Assembly (NCBI GenBank): GCA_022566015.1
Contig: JADFJT010000017.1
Coordinates: 1-37,348, forward strand
DNA from: Pseudomonadota bacterium
GTDB taxonomy: Bacteria; Pseudomonadota; Gammaproteobacteria; GCA-001735895
Reading direction: 5' to 3'
DNA length: 37,348 nt
Shown in pieces: positions 7,413-14,461 of the stretch (its first letter is position 1; every line of letters begins with the position of its first letter). Position numbers and translations under genes: made by a program. The notes under the pieces were generated by a model. It had not been told where the DNA came from. It did no database searches and worked only from the letters and a program-made list of their open reading frames with translations.

Positions 7413-8962
7413 ACAGAATAGACGAGTGGACTCAATTTATATCGAAGTGTCTGAAATCAGAAACCGAGCTGCTCGGGATACAGTCCAGACATGATATTTA
7501 CCAGGACGCGGCAAGAGCATCATTTATTCGCGTAGTACTCGATCAGTTTTTACCGAGTAGTTTTGCGGTTGGTTCCGGGCGCGTAATAGATGCGTCGGGT
7601 AACAGTTCCAACGAACTGGATATTGTTATCTACCGCAGAGATTTTCCACAACTCAATTTACCCGGCAGCACCAATGTTTTCCTGTTTGAAAGCGTATTGG
7701 CTACTGTCGAAGTGAAAACCAAGGTAGTACGGAAAACATTTTTCGAAGCACTCGATAACTGCGCCTCCATGGGTGATTTGAACCCGGCGATCAACCCTGT
7801 TGCATTACGAAAACTCGCCTTAAGAAATAAAATGATTTTGAACGAACAGGGCGAATTTGTACACGAAGACCCGCTAATATCCGCGCGATTTAATCTAATC
7901 GGACGCCCCCCTACTTTCGTCTATGCTTTTAGCGGATATCAAACAAGTCTAAAGCAGCTCAAGGAAAACATCGATTTATGGATAGGACATAGGCGTAAAA
8001 AACTATTGAACTATGAAATGAAATCATTTCCGTCGGTGATTGCTACACAGGGTTGTTTTGCCTGGCGAAACGCCGCACCTTTGTCGGTCAAAAAGAATTT
8101 TATGCTCGGCCTCGGCAATGATGACACCCCGATTCGGCTAATCATATTGCAATTAATGAATGCACTGAATCGACGCTTACGTGGCACCAACGATAGATCC
8201 GGGATGGAAATTAACCTGGACGCCTACATCAATAATATTGATCCACCAGCGTTCTCGTCCAGTTGCGGCAAAGTGATCAATCCTGCTGCGAAAACAACGA
8301 CCACAGCAGCTATAAAGGAAGCACCAAAAGAAAAAATTTCACCCCCAACAGCGAAGCAATCCGATCCAGCACCGGTTGAGAAGAAATTCGTATCGGCACC
8401 GCCAGAAAAGAAAGCTACTCCTGTTACGTCAGCCAGGAAACCGGCTTCGCCCACGACAGTTGAAAAAGTCGACCCAGCATCAGTAGACGAATCAGTAATT
8501 TCGGCTCCTGCCGCAGAAAAAACCAGCCCGGCCGCTGTAGAAAAGAAAGCTGAGCCGACCCCAGCACTGAGGGAACCAGCCCCAGTAGCGGAGGAAACAA
8601 CGGATGATAATTCCAAATTGGAAACCTATTCTGTTTTCAAACCTTCGGAAACGGATGAAAAGAAACCCGATCAGGCGGCAATCCCAGAGCCCAGAGCCAC
8701 AAACGGATTAAACTCGGCTATTGACTCAATGTCTAAGCAGGAACCCGAAATTGTTGAAGCGGAGCTGGCGCAACCCGAATTCATCGAACCTGATATTATC
8801 GAACCAGAGCCAGAGACAGAGCTAAAACCAGAGCTAAAACCAGAGTCAAAACCAGAACTAAAACCAGAGCTAAAACCCGCAATAGACTTCGCCACAAACC
8901 CGGAACCGGTGCAGATGCAGATGCAGATGCAGATGCAGATGCTTATGAATCTACCGCAGTGA
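7409..8962 (+). CDS. DUF6602-like protein with predicted PD-(D/E)xK nuclease-type core and long disordered tail
   Basis: The first about 285 residues look folded and resemble DUF6602. After a helical start comes GSGRVIDASGNSSNELDIVIY with Asp71, then a strand with EVK (Glu101, Lys103). This Asp...Glu-x-Lys spacing is typical of the PD-(D/E)xK nuclease fold, but activity is not shown. From about residue 286 to 517 the sequence is rich in Pro, Ala, Lys and Glu, with repeats such as LKPELKPE, so it is probably disordered. It ends in a hexanucleotide tract read as QMQMQM and a TGA. In the neighbouring frame the same tract reads ADADAD and continues into a similar repeat tail, suggesting a frameshift near the 3' end. 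Function unknown; such domains occur in defence-related and other accessory loci. Confidence 0.65.
   Translation: MNRIDEWTQFISKCLKSETELLGIQSRHDIYQDAARASFIRVVLDQFLPSSFAVGSGRVIDASGNSSNELDIVIYRRDFPQLNLPGSTNVFLFESVLATVEVKTKVVRKTFFEALDNCASMGDLNPAINPVALRKLALRNKMILNEQGEFVHEDPLISARFNLIGRPPTFVYAFSGYQTSLKQLKENIDLWIGHRRKKLLNYEMKSFPSVIATQGCFAWRNAAPLSVKKNFMLGLGNDDTPIRLIILQLMNALNRRLRGTNDRSGMEINLDAYINNIDPPAFSSSCGKVINPAAKTTTTAAIKEAPKEKISPPTAKQSDPAPVEKKFVSAPPEKKATPVTSARKPASPTTVEKVDPASVDESVISAPAAEKTSPAAVEKKAEPTPALREPAPVAEETTDDNSKLETYSVFKPSETDEKKPDQAAIPEPRATNGLNSAIDSMSKQEPEIVEAELAQPEFIEPDIIEPEPETELKPELKPESKPELKPELKPAIDFATNPEPVQMQMQMQMQMLMNLPQ
8910..8943 (+). repeat. Hexanucleotide tandem repeat (GCAGAT)n at the 3' end of the DUF6602-like gene
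   Basis: About five consecutive GCAGAT units lie immediately before the gene's stop codon. Hexamer gain or loss preserves frame, but such tracts are prone to slippage and mark the point where the reading frame appears to change between the two tail ORFs. Confidence 0.75.
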
Positions 8963-9369
8963 TGTCCCCGATTGATGCAAAATCAATTACTAAATCGGCC
9001 GTTAAATCGGAACCCAAACCCGAGTTGGAAGACAAACCTGAACCCGAAACAGATGAGTTTTCAGAAACGATCCAGATGCCGACTCACGAACTGGAAAAAA
9101 TATCATCGCGAAAATCGGCCGTTAAATCGGAACCCAAACCCGAGTTGGAAGACAAACCCAAACCCGAGTTGGAAGACAAACCTGAACCCGAAACAGATGA
9201 GTTTGCAGAAACGATCCGAATGCCGAGTCACGAGCTGGAAAAAACATTATCACCAAAATCGAATGCCGGATCGACACCAGCCAAGGATTCGAATCCAATG
9301 GCTAAAAATGGCCAAGGGCGTGTGAGTGAATCTGACCCTGACCCCTTTGGTAGGACAATACCACAATAA
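8959..9369 (+). CDS. Frame-shifted continuation of the DUF6602-like protein's repetitive tail
   Basis: This 136-codon ORF overlaps the end of the previous gene by four bases, starting at GTG 8959 or ATG 8962. It has no globular character: it is Glu, Pro, Lys and Ser rich and built from two imperfect copies containing KSEPKPELEDKP and then ETIxMPxHELEK. The same frame is open upstream through the hexamer tract, reading ADADADAYESTAV, which looks like ordinary coding sequence. Most likely it is the original C-terminus of the DUF6602-like protein, separated by a frameshift. Alternatively it is a separately translated, coupled small gene. No function can be given. Confidence 0.5.
   Translation: MMSPIDAKSITKSAVKSEPKPELEDKPEPETDEFSETIQMPTHELEKISSRKSAVKSEPKPELEDKPKPELEDKPEPETDEFAETIRMPSHELEKTLSPKSNAGSTPAKDSNPMAKNGQGRVSESDPDPFGRTIPQ
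8992..9245 (+). repeat. Tandem duplication of about 120 bp within the tail ORF
   Basis: The block starting AAATCGGCCGTTAAATCGGA at 8992 recurs at 9112, a period of 120 bases. The second copy carries an extra 18-bp internal repetition (AAACCCGAGTTGGAAGAC) and a few substitutions toward its end. High identity points to recent duplication in a repeat-expanding gene. Confidence 0.85.
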
Positions 9370-9400
9370 GTCGTTTACCCCATTTTAGTACCGCCATCGG

Positions 9401-10216
9401 CTAGTCGGGATTCTGCCGTTTCAACAATGTTTGCTGAAATTTGCGCAATTTAATTGCATGATCAGAAAATACCCAGGTTACATCACGATTTAATTCGCGA
9501 TAAAAACAGTGGCGTGATCGCACGAAACCAGTACCAATTTTCTGGCCGACTTGCCTGTGTCTCTGTACCAGTTCATTGTTAAGCAACAGGTACTGCCCAA
9601 GCACTCCGGCATAATTTTCGCGTATCGCTATATCACTCATTTTCCTGACTTTATAAACTGCGACCGGGAGTAATGTTTTTTCTGGAACAAAATCTAGCAA
9701 CTGGAAAATATCGAGATTCAATGCCAGCAAGTGAAAGTCTTTTTCAGGCGTGAGCGAGGCAAACAATTTCTGCAGGCAATCTCGCTGGTACTGAATATCA
9801 AGAAATGATTCTTGCTTGAATTCTGCCATCAGGTGAATTTTTCCTCCGTAGCCTTCAATTACCTGTGCTAGGGTAGGAATTTGGGGAACTCGAGATTGTA
9901 GCTCGTTTAGAGCAACCTGACTGATTATTAAACGCACGCCAAACACGCGCTCGCAGTCGAAGTCGTGGATGACTACCGGTTGCATGTCATTAGTCCATCG
10001 AATATCAAATTCAATACCCCAAATGCCATGCTGCAATACTCGATCAAACGCGGCTAGCGTGTTTTCCTTTACGTCGTTATAGCCATGTTCTCCCCGGTGC
10101 GAAACAATTTTACAATTTCTCAGTGTTTCCAGATCCGGTTCTGCCTGGGGTATCATCGCGAAAATACAATCAGTTAAAAATTGTAAAAATTTTTCGATTT
10201 GATCCCTGAGAATCAC
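9401..10216 (-). CDS. Glycerophosphodiester phosphodiesterase family protein
   Basis: A 271-aa TIM-barrel enzyme of the GDPD family, which hydrolyses glycerophosphodiesters to glycerol-3-phosphate and an alcohol. The catalytic motif is clear: VSHRGEHG with the first His, KENTLAAF, GIEFDIRWTND with the metal-binding Glu/Asp, and PVVIHDFD with the second His; a further Glu follows in MAEFK. I keep the GTG start at 10216 because AGGA lies eight bases upstream. No signal peptide is evident, so it is probably cytoplasmic. It lies 24 bases behind the VOC gene on the same strand and probably shares its transcript. It is slightly divergent from UgpQ, so the physiological substrate is uncertain. Confidence 0.83.
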   Translation of the reverse strand: MILRDQIEKFLQFLTDCIFAMIPQAEPDLETLRNCKIVSHRGEHGYNDVKENTLAAFDRVLQHGIWGIEFDIRWTNDMQPVVIHDFDCERVFGVRLIISQVALNELQSRVPQIPTLAQVIEGYGGKIHLMAEFKQESFLDIQYQRDCLQKLFASLTPEKDFHLLALNLDIFQLLDFVPEKTLLPVAVYKVRKMSDIAIRENYAGVLGQYLLLNNELVQRHRQVGQKIGTGFVRSRHCFYRELNRDVTWVFSDHAIKLRKFQQTLLKRQNPD

Positions 10217-10240
10217 AACGCTGATCCTTAGATTTCTCAG

Positions 10241-10903
10241 CTAGGTTTTATTGGGGTCGGTATCACTCGATAGCAATGAATTCTGAAAGTCCCGCGATAC
10301 ACCACTACTAAAGCGGGCAAGACCTTGTGCCAGGAAATGCTGTCGCATGGGATGGCCGTTGCCACTTTCGGCGCACATGTCTGATTCGGCTGTAGGATTT
10401 TTTACCGCAGGCCAATGACCTGGTTGCGCATCACAACCTTCGTTCACTATATCTAGCGGATCGTCTTCGCTCATAGCCGGGTACTTCAGAACATCCATAA
10501 ACTGCCAGGTGGCCTCTAGCGGAATATTATTCGGGTCATAAAAATAAATTGACCAGAATAAACCATGATCGACCGCACCTTCCACTTCAAGTCCCGCAAC
10601 TTCGAGCCGATCCCTGAGCCCGAATAAATCCTCCCTCGAATCTACCGAGAACGAAACATGATCAAATCCTAATGGTAATGAAGTGCGATCGCCAGGAAAT
10701 TTCCTGTTCATTACACTGGCGCCGTCGTACTCGAAAAAGGCCACATGTGTGACACCATCGGGAAACTGAAAAAAGTAGTGTCTATACCCTTCGTGTCCAA
10801 TACCTGTACTTAGCTTCAAACCTAGCAAATCACGATAAAATCGAATGGTTTTAACCATATCATCGGTGATAAACGCCAGGTGATTAATGCCCTGTAAATT
10901 CAT
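10241..10903 (-). CDS. VOC-family (glyoxalase/bleomycin resistance/dioxygenase) protein
   Basis: A 220-aa protein with one vicinal-oxygen-chelate module. Paired beta-alpha-beta-beta-beta units contain likely metal ligands: His in INHLAF near residue 8, His in FDHVSFSV, and Glu in IPLEATW. The core ends near residue 140, followed by an 80-residue extension rich in polar residues that I do not recognise. VOC proteins include glyoxalases, ring-cleaving dioxygenases and resistance proteins, and the sequence alone does not separate these. It precedes the GDPD gene by 24 bases on the same strand. The first 18 bases of its coding sequence recur exactly near 17913, downstream of the amidase remnant. 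Confidence 0.8.
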   Translation of the reverse strand: MNLQGINHLAFITDDMVKTIRFYRDLLGLKLSTGIGHEGYRHYFFQFPDGVTHVAFFEYDGASVMNRKFPGDRTSLPLGFDHVSFSVDSREDLFGLRDRLEVAGLEVEGAVDHGLFWSIYFYDPNNIPLEATWQFMDVLKYPAMSEDDPLDIVNEGCDAQPGHWPAVKNPTAESDMCAESGNGHPMRQHFLAQGLARFSSGVSRDFQNSLLSSDTDPNKT

Positions 10904-10984
10904 CGCTAATACCCAGTTTGGTTTAAGAAATAGCCACCATTCTAGTTTGCATGGATGAAAACCACAAATAGCCGGCGTTGCGTT

Positions 10985-12811
10985 TCAGAAATTGGATCGA
11001 CTTCTTTTTGGATATTCTTTGTGTTCAGAGTAAAATTCTGCAAACTCCTCGGAAACCAGGGGCTTACTGAATAAATATCCCTGGAATATCCTGCAACCCT
11101 GTATAGCCAGGTGTTTTAGTTGAGCTTCTGTTTCAACCCCCTCGGCGATAACATTCATTTTAAGGTGCTGGGCCATCGAAATAATTGTTTTAACGATCAC
11201 TGAGTTATTTTTATCACAAGTAATATCCCTGACGAACGACTGATCGATTTTCAATACGTCAATGGGCAATTTTATCAGGTAAGCCAGCGAGGAGTAGCCG
11301 GTGCCAAAGTCATCGATTGAGATGCTAATCCCAAGGGATTTTAAAGCATGCATTTTTCTAATCGTATCGTCGACATCAGCAATCACGACGCCTTCCGTCA
11401 ACTCTATTTCCAGGCGACAGGGGTCAAGTTGAAATTCTTCGAGAGTTTTTTTAACCTGCGAAACGAAGCTGGATTGTCGAAACTGTTTGGGGCTGACATT
11501 GATTGCGATCCGGGGTAAGAAAAACCCTCCGTTCTCCGGGCCGCCCGTCTCCCAATTTTTTAATGTTTTGCAGGCCTCTCTAAGCACCCACTCACCCAAG
11601 GGTAAAATCATACCCGTTTCTTCGGCGACCGGTATAAATTCTGCGGGCGATATATTGCCTTTTTTGGGGTGCTCCCAGCGTAATAATGCCTCGGCACTTA
11701 TGATTTCATTTTTATCGTCAAAAATCGGCTGGAAATTAAGCGAAAACTCCTTTTTTTCCAATGCCTTTCGGAGTAACTTTTCTAAATGCACTTGTTCGTC
11801 TACCCGATTTTGCATCTCGGGGCTGAAAAATCGAATTTGATTTCTACCGTCATTTTTGGCGCGGTACATTGCAGTGTCAGCAAAACGCAGTAGGTCGTCG
11901 GCGCTTACATTATCCTGCGAGGAAAAAGTGACAATGCCAATACTGGGCGTCGAATTAATCTCTTTGCCATTCAGGTAATGCTTTTCGCCCAGAGAATTGC
12001 GAATCTTCTCAGCCACTCTCAGCGCATTTTGGGTTGCCGGTTCAAGTTCTTTGCCAATATCCGATAAGATAACAACAAATTCATCACCGCCTATCCTTGC
12101 GGCAGTATCTTCCTGGCGTAAACAGCCTAGCAGTAATATGGCGACATGCTGGAGCAAGAGATCACCCGTATCGTGGCCAAGTATATCGTTTATCTGCTTA
12201 AATCGATCAAGATCGATAAAAAACAAGTCCCCCATATAGGATCGTCTTCTGGCTCTAACCAGTTCGCGTTTGAGCCGATCAAGAAACAGGCGCCGATTCG
12301 GCAAGCCAGTCAATTCATCAAAAAAAGCATGCCGCTCGATTTTTTCCTGAAATTGTTTACGCTCGGTAATGTCGAGCAGATAGCCAAGATATTTAGTTAT
12401 CTGCCCATTTTTATCACGATGAATAGTAGTGAAATTATAAATCCAGCGGTATTCACCCTGTGAATTTTCTAGGCGGAATTCCTGTTCGAAAAAAGAATTA
12501 TTACTACCGCTATTGACTTCGATTATTTCCAGCAAATGATCGATATCGTCGGGATGGGCTAAACCTGGAAAGTAAATCTCCTGGTCCAGAAAGCAACTGT
12601 CCTTGTATCCGATTTGCTGGAGAATATTGGGCGATATATAGTCGACTTTCCACTCAGGCTGCATGGTCCAGGTTAGCACCACGGTGGGACCAGAAATAAA
12701 TAAAGCGCGCTCCTGCGATAATTTCTGTTCCACCAGTTTCCTGTCCCTTACCTGTAGCTCAAGTGCTTTTTCTCGCCTGTATGCAGCAGATACATCATTG
12801 ATCTGAATCAT
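10985..12811 (-). CDS. PAS-GGDEF-EAL cyclic-di-GMP signalling protein, C-terminal portion after an in-frame stop
   Basis: As read, 608 aa: the tail end of one PAS unit and a coiled linker (about 1-40), a PAS/PAC domain (about 40-155, ending YLGYLLDITERK), GGDEF domain (about 160-325) and EAL domain (about 340-590). The cyclase motif GGDEF (241-245) is intact, and RQED five residues before it matches the product-inhibition I-site. The EAL domain keeps EALLRW (374-379), DDFGTGYSS and EGVET, so both synthesis and hydrolysis of c-di-GMP are possible. Its ATG follows directly after the TGA of the upstream ORF in the same frame, so it was almost certainly the main body of one longer protein. Membrane helices are absent, indicating a soluble cytoplasmic protein. 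Confidence 0.85.
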   Translation of the reverse strand: MIQINDVSAAYRREKALELQVRDRKLVEQKLSQERALFISGPTVVLTWTMQPEWKVDYISPNILQQIGYKDSCFLDQEIYFPGLAHPDDIDHLLEIIEVNSGSNNSFFEQEFRLENSQGEYRWIYNFTTIHRDKNGQITKYLGYLLDITERKQFQEKIERHAFFDELTGLPNRRLFLDRLKRELVRARRRSYMGDLFFIDLDRFKQINDILGHDTGDLLLQHVAILLLGCLRQEDTAARIGGDEFVVILSDIGKELEPATQNALRVAEKIRNSLGEKHYLNGKEINSTPSIGIVTFSSQDNVSADDLLRFADTAMYRAKNDGRNQIRFFSPEMQNRVDEQVHLEKLLRKALEKKEFSLNFQPIFDDKNEIISAEALLRWEHPKKGNISPAEFIPVAEETGMILPLGEWVLREACKTLKNWETGGPENGGFFLPRIAINVSPKQFRQSSFVSQVKKTLEEFQLDPCRLEIELTEGVVIADVDDTIRKMHALKSLGISISIDDFGTGYSSLAYLIKLPIDVLKIDQSFVRDITCDKNNSVIVKTIISMAQHLKMNVIAEGVETEAQLKHLAIQGCRIFQGYLFSKPLVSEEFAEFYSEHKEYPKRSRSNF

Positions 12812-13204
12812 TCAGTAATCCGCATGGTTGTATACAGACAGGGGTATGATTCTTATCGCCTGTTGTATTCTATCTTCCTCAGAAACATCTGCGCAAGATA
12901 ATGGCGATTGGTTGTTGGTGGTTCTCGAGTACAAATTAAAAGGAGTCCGATTAAGGACATTCGAAATTACTGCGGGTTGGCCGGTTTCGAGCGTATTGAC
13001 TATGGCCTCATAAACCCTTGACTGAGCTAATTCGGGAAAAACCTGGAGCAAGGGTTGGTTGATAGTATCTGTCAATAAATTTCTGGAATGATCACTCATC
13101 CAGTCATTACACAGCACGATATTTAACTGGCTGTCGAGAGCCAGCATCCCCTGATCAGTTTCGTTGACTATTTGCAGAAGCAGTTCGTGGGCGGGTATTT
13201 TCAT
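12812..13204 (-). pseudogene. N-terminal PAS domain of the GGDEF-EAL protein, cut off by an in-frame TGA
   Basis: This 130-codon ORF begins MKIPAHELLLQIVNETDQGM and carries a PAS fold (ALDSQLNIVLCNDWM) that lies before the DISC-type linker. It stops at TGA (12814-12812). The next codon in the same frame is the ATG of the 608-aa GGDEF-EAL ORF. Together they make a 739-codon PAS-PAS-GGDEF-EAL reading frame. The residues around the stop, DY-stop-MIQINDVSAAYRRE, match the usual end of such PAS domains (CLIQIxDVTAAxxRE), so a Cys codon (TGC/TGT) or Trp codon (TGG) mutated to TGA is the simple explanation. Restart at the adjacent ATG could still yield the enzymatic part. It starts 19 bases after the cheC-like gene. 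Confidence 0.7.
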
Positions 13205-13223
13205 AGGAGATTAAAGCCAGGCG

Positions 13224-13842
13224 TTACCCACTGACCTTTTCGATCATAATTTTCAGACTATTTTGCAGGTTTTTCTGCGAAGTAGGTCCGAGTATGAAGG
13301 CAAGATACCCTTTGATCTCACACTCACTTAAATCCATTCGAATTCTGATCAATAATACGCCGCTACCATCCGATAATTCTGATGGCATCAACAGGTCCAT
13401 CGGGCTACCCCCGTTCGAAGATTGGCAATTCAACGTCAAACTTTTTTTCGAGGGCCGTAGCGATAGCCCCGATGCAGGCATTTAATATAATATTACCGAT
13501 TTCATTGAGCGCTTCTTCCTCCATTTCAGCGATCAACTCATCTGACAGGTGGCTACCCATTAGTTGACGCACTACTTCCATGCCATTTTTTTCAGGAAAT
13601 AACAACATGGTTTTCGCATTGAATGATCCGGTCATTTTCTGGCTAACGCTACAAATAATGGTGTCCCCGCCAAGAAATTCAGCCATCTTCTCGACCGAAC
13701 AAAATTCTACTGACGGTACCGATAGATGGGCTTCCTGATTAACCATCCTGCTCAACGAATCAGCCGCTCTACCGACGCCGATGTTGAATAGTTCTACCAA
13801 TAAATCCGTCTCAAGCTCGCTAAGCTCAAAACTTTCAGGCAT
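13224..13842 (-). pseudogene. cheC: CheC-like chemotaxis phosphatase, frameshifted at a C5/G5 run
   Basis: The first ORF (from ATG 13842, MPESFELSELETD) contains both CheC-type ExxN motifs: ELFN in VELFNIGVGRAADS, and EIGN in EEALNEIGNIILNACIGA. It ends early at FDVELPIFERG-stop. A second frame continues the family C-terminus (SPMDLLMPSELSDG ... GYLAFILGP) to 13224. The break lies at five consecutive C on the plus strand (13408-13412). Removing one base restores PIFERGSPMDLL and a protein of about 205 aa, the normal CheC length. CheC dephosphorylates CheY-P. The start overlaps the receiver gene by eight bases, so both are coupled. This could be a true mutation, phase variation or an indel error. 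Confidence 0.75.
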
Positions 13843-14203
13843 GGAAATACTCCAGCATTTTATCGATGCTTTCCTCAGTAACGGGTTTATGCACACAGGC
13901 GGCTCCTAGATCTGCTGCCTGCTTAAGCACATTGCTTTGAATGTTCGCTGTCATCAATACAATCCGAGATAATGGCTGCCTGCTTTTTATCTGCCTAATC
14001 ACTTCATAGCCGTCCATACCCGGCATGCTGAGATCAACTGAAAAGTAGTCTATGTCCAGCTCATCGGCTTTTTTCAGCGCTTCTTCACCGTTTGCAGCCT
14101 CGATCAGCTTCCAGTCCGGCTCCCGTATCTTTACCAGCTTGCTTATCATCATTCTGGAAATCCTGCTGTCATCTACAATAAGAAGCGTAGCATTCTCTGC
14201 CAT
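13835..14203 (-). CDS. CheY-like single-domain response regulator
   Basis: A 122-aa receiver domain with no output domain. It has the acidic pair in LLIVDDSRIS, phosphoacceptor Asp57 in YFSVDLSMPGMDG, the switch Thr in LMTAN and the conserved Lys in VHKP. I use ATG 14203 (MAENATLLIVDD) in place of the upstream TTG, because GGGTGA precedes it. It is the first gene of a minus-strand operon with the cheC-like gene (8-base overlap) and the PAS-GGDEF-EAL gene. The CheC partner suggests that its phosphorylated form is removed by that phosphatase. No histidine kinase, receptor or flagellar gene is in the window, so the input must come from elsewhere. It may act on motility or on the c-di-GMP enzyme. 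Confidence 0.88.
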   Translation of the reverse strand: MAENATLLIVDDSRISRMMISKLVKIREPDWKLIEAANGEEALKKADELDIDYFSVDLSMPGMDGYEVIRQIKSRQPLSRIVLMTANIQSNVLKQAADLGAACVHKPVTEESIDKMLEYFHA

Positions 14204-14461
14204 GAAGTCACCCAATCTAGTGTGGTATTGAATTAAAAAAGTTCTATCTAACTAGACCGTCTGGCAGATATTGCATGGAAATTACGCTATATCTAACCTG
14301 GTTTTTCCGGACTAGCAGCAGCACTGCAAGCAAAATTACTCCGTGGTTATAAACTAACCATGTGTAAGCCATTGGCTACAAGATTTTCCGCGCTGGTCTA
14401 TATCGCACCACCGATAGATCAGGCATAGTTGTATCCTGGAACTCTGCAGCAGGAATACCCG

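Noticed and set aside
8224-8616. 130-aa reverse ORF in the DUF6602-like tail
   Set aside because: Ser/Ala/Gly/Val-rich mirror of the repetitive tail; a shadow ORF.
8671-8895. Reverse ORF with repeated SGFSSGFDSGF peptides
   Set aside because: It is the antisense of the KPELKPE repeats; the repetition comes from the sense strand.
8910-8943. GCAGAT tandem repeat considered as a CRISPR or iteron array
   Set aside because: Uninterrupted short hexamer inside a coding frame, with no spacers; a simple microsatellite.
12812-12814. TGA in the PAS linker considered as selenocysteine or code reassignment
   Set aside because: No SECIS-type structure seen, no selenoprotein context, and TGA ends several intact genes in this window.
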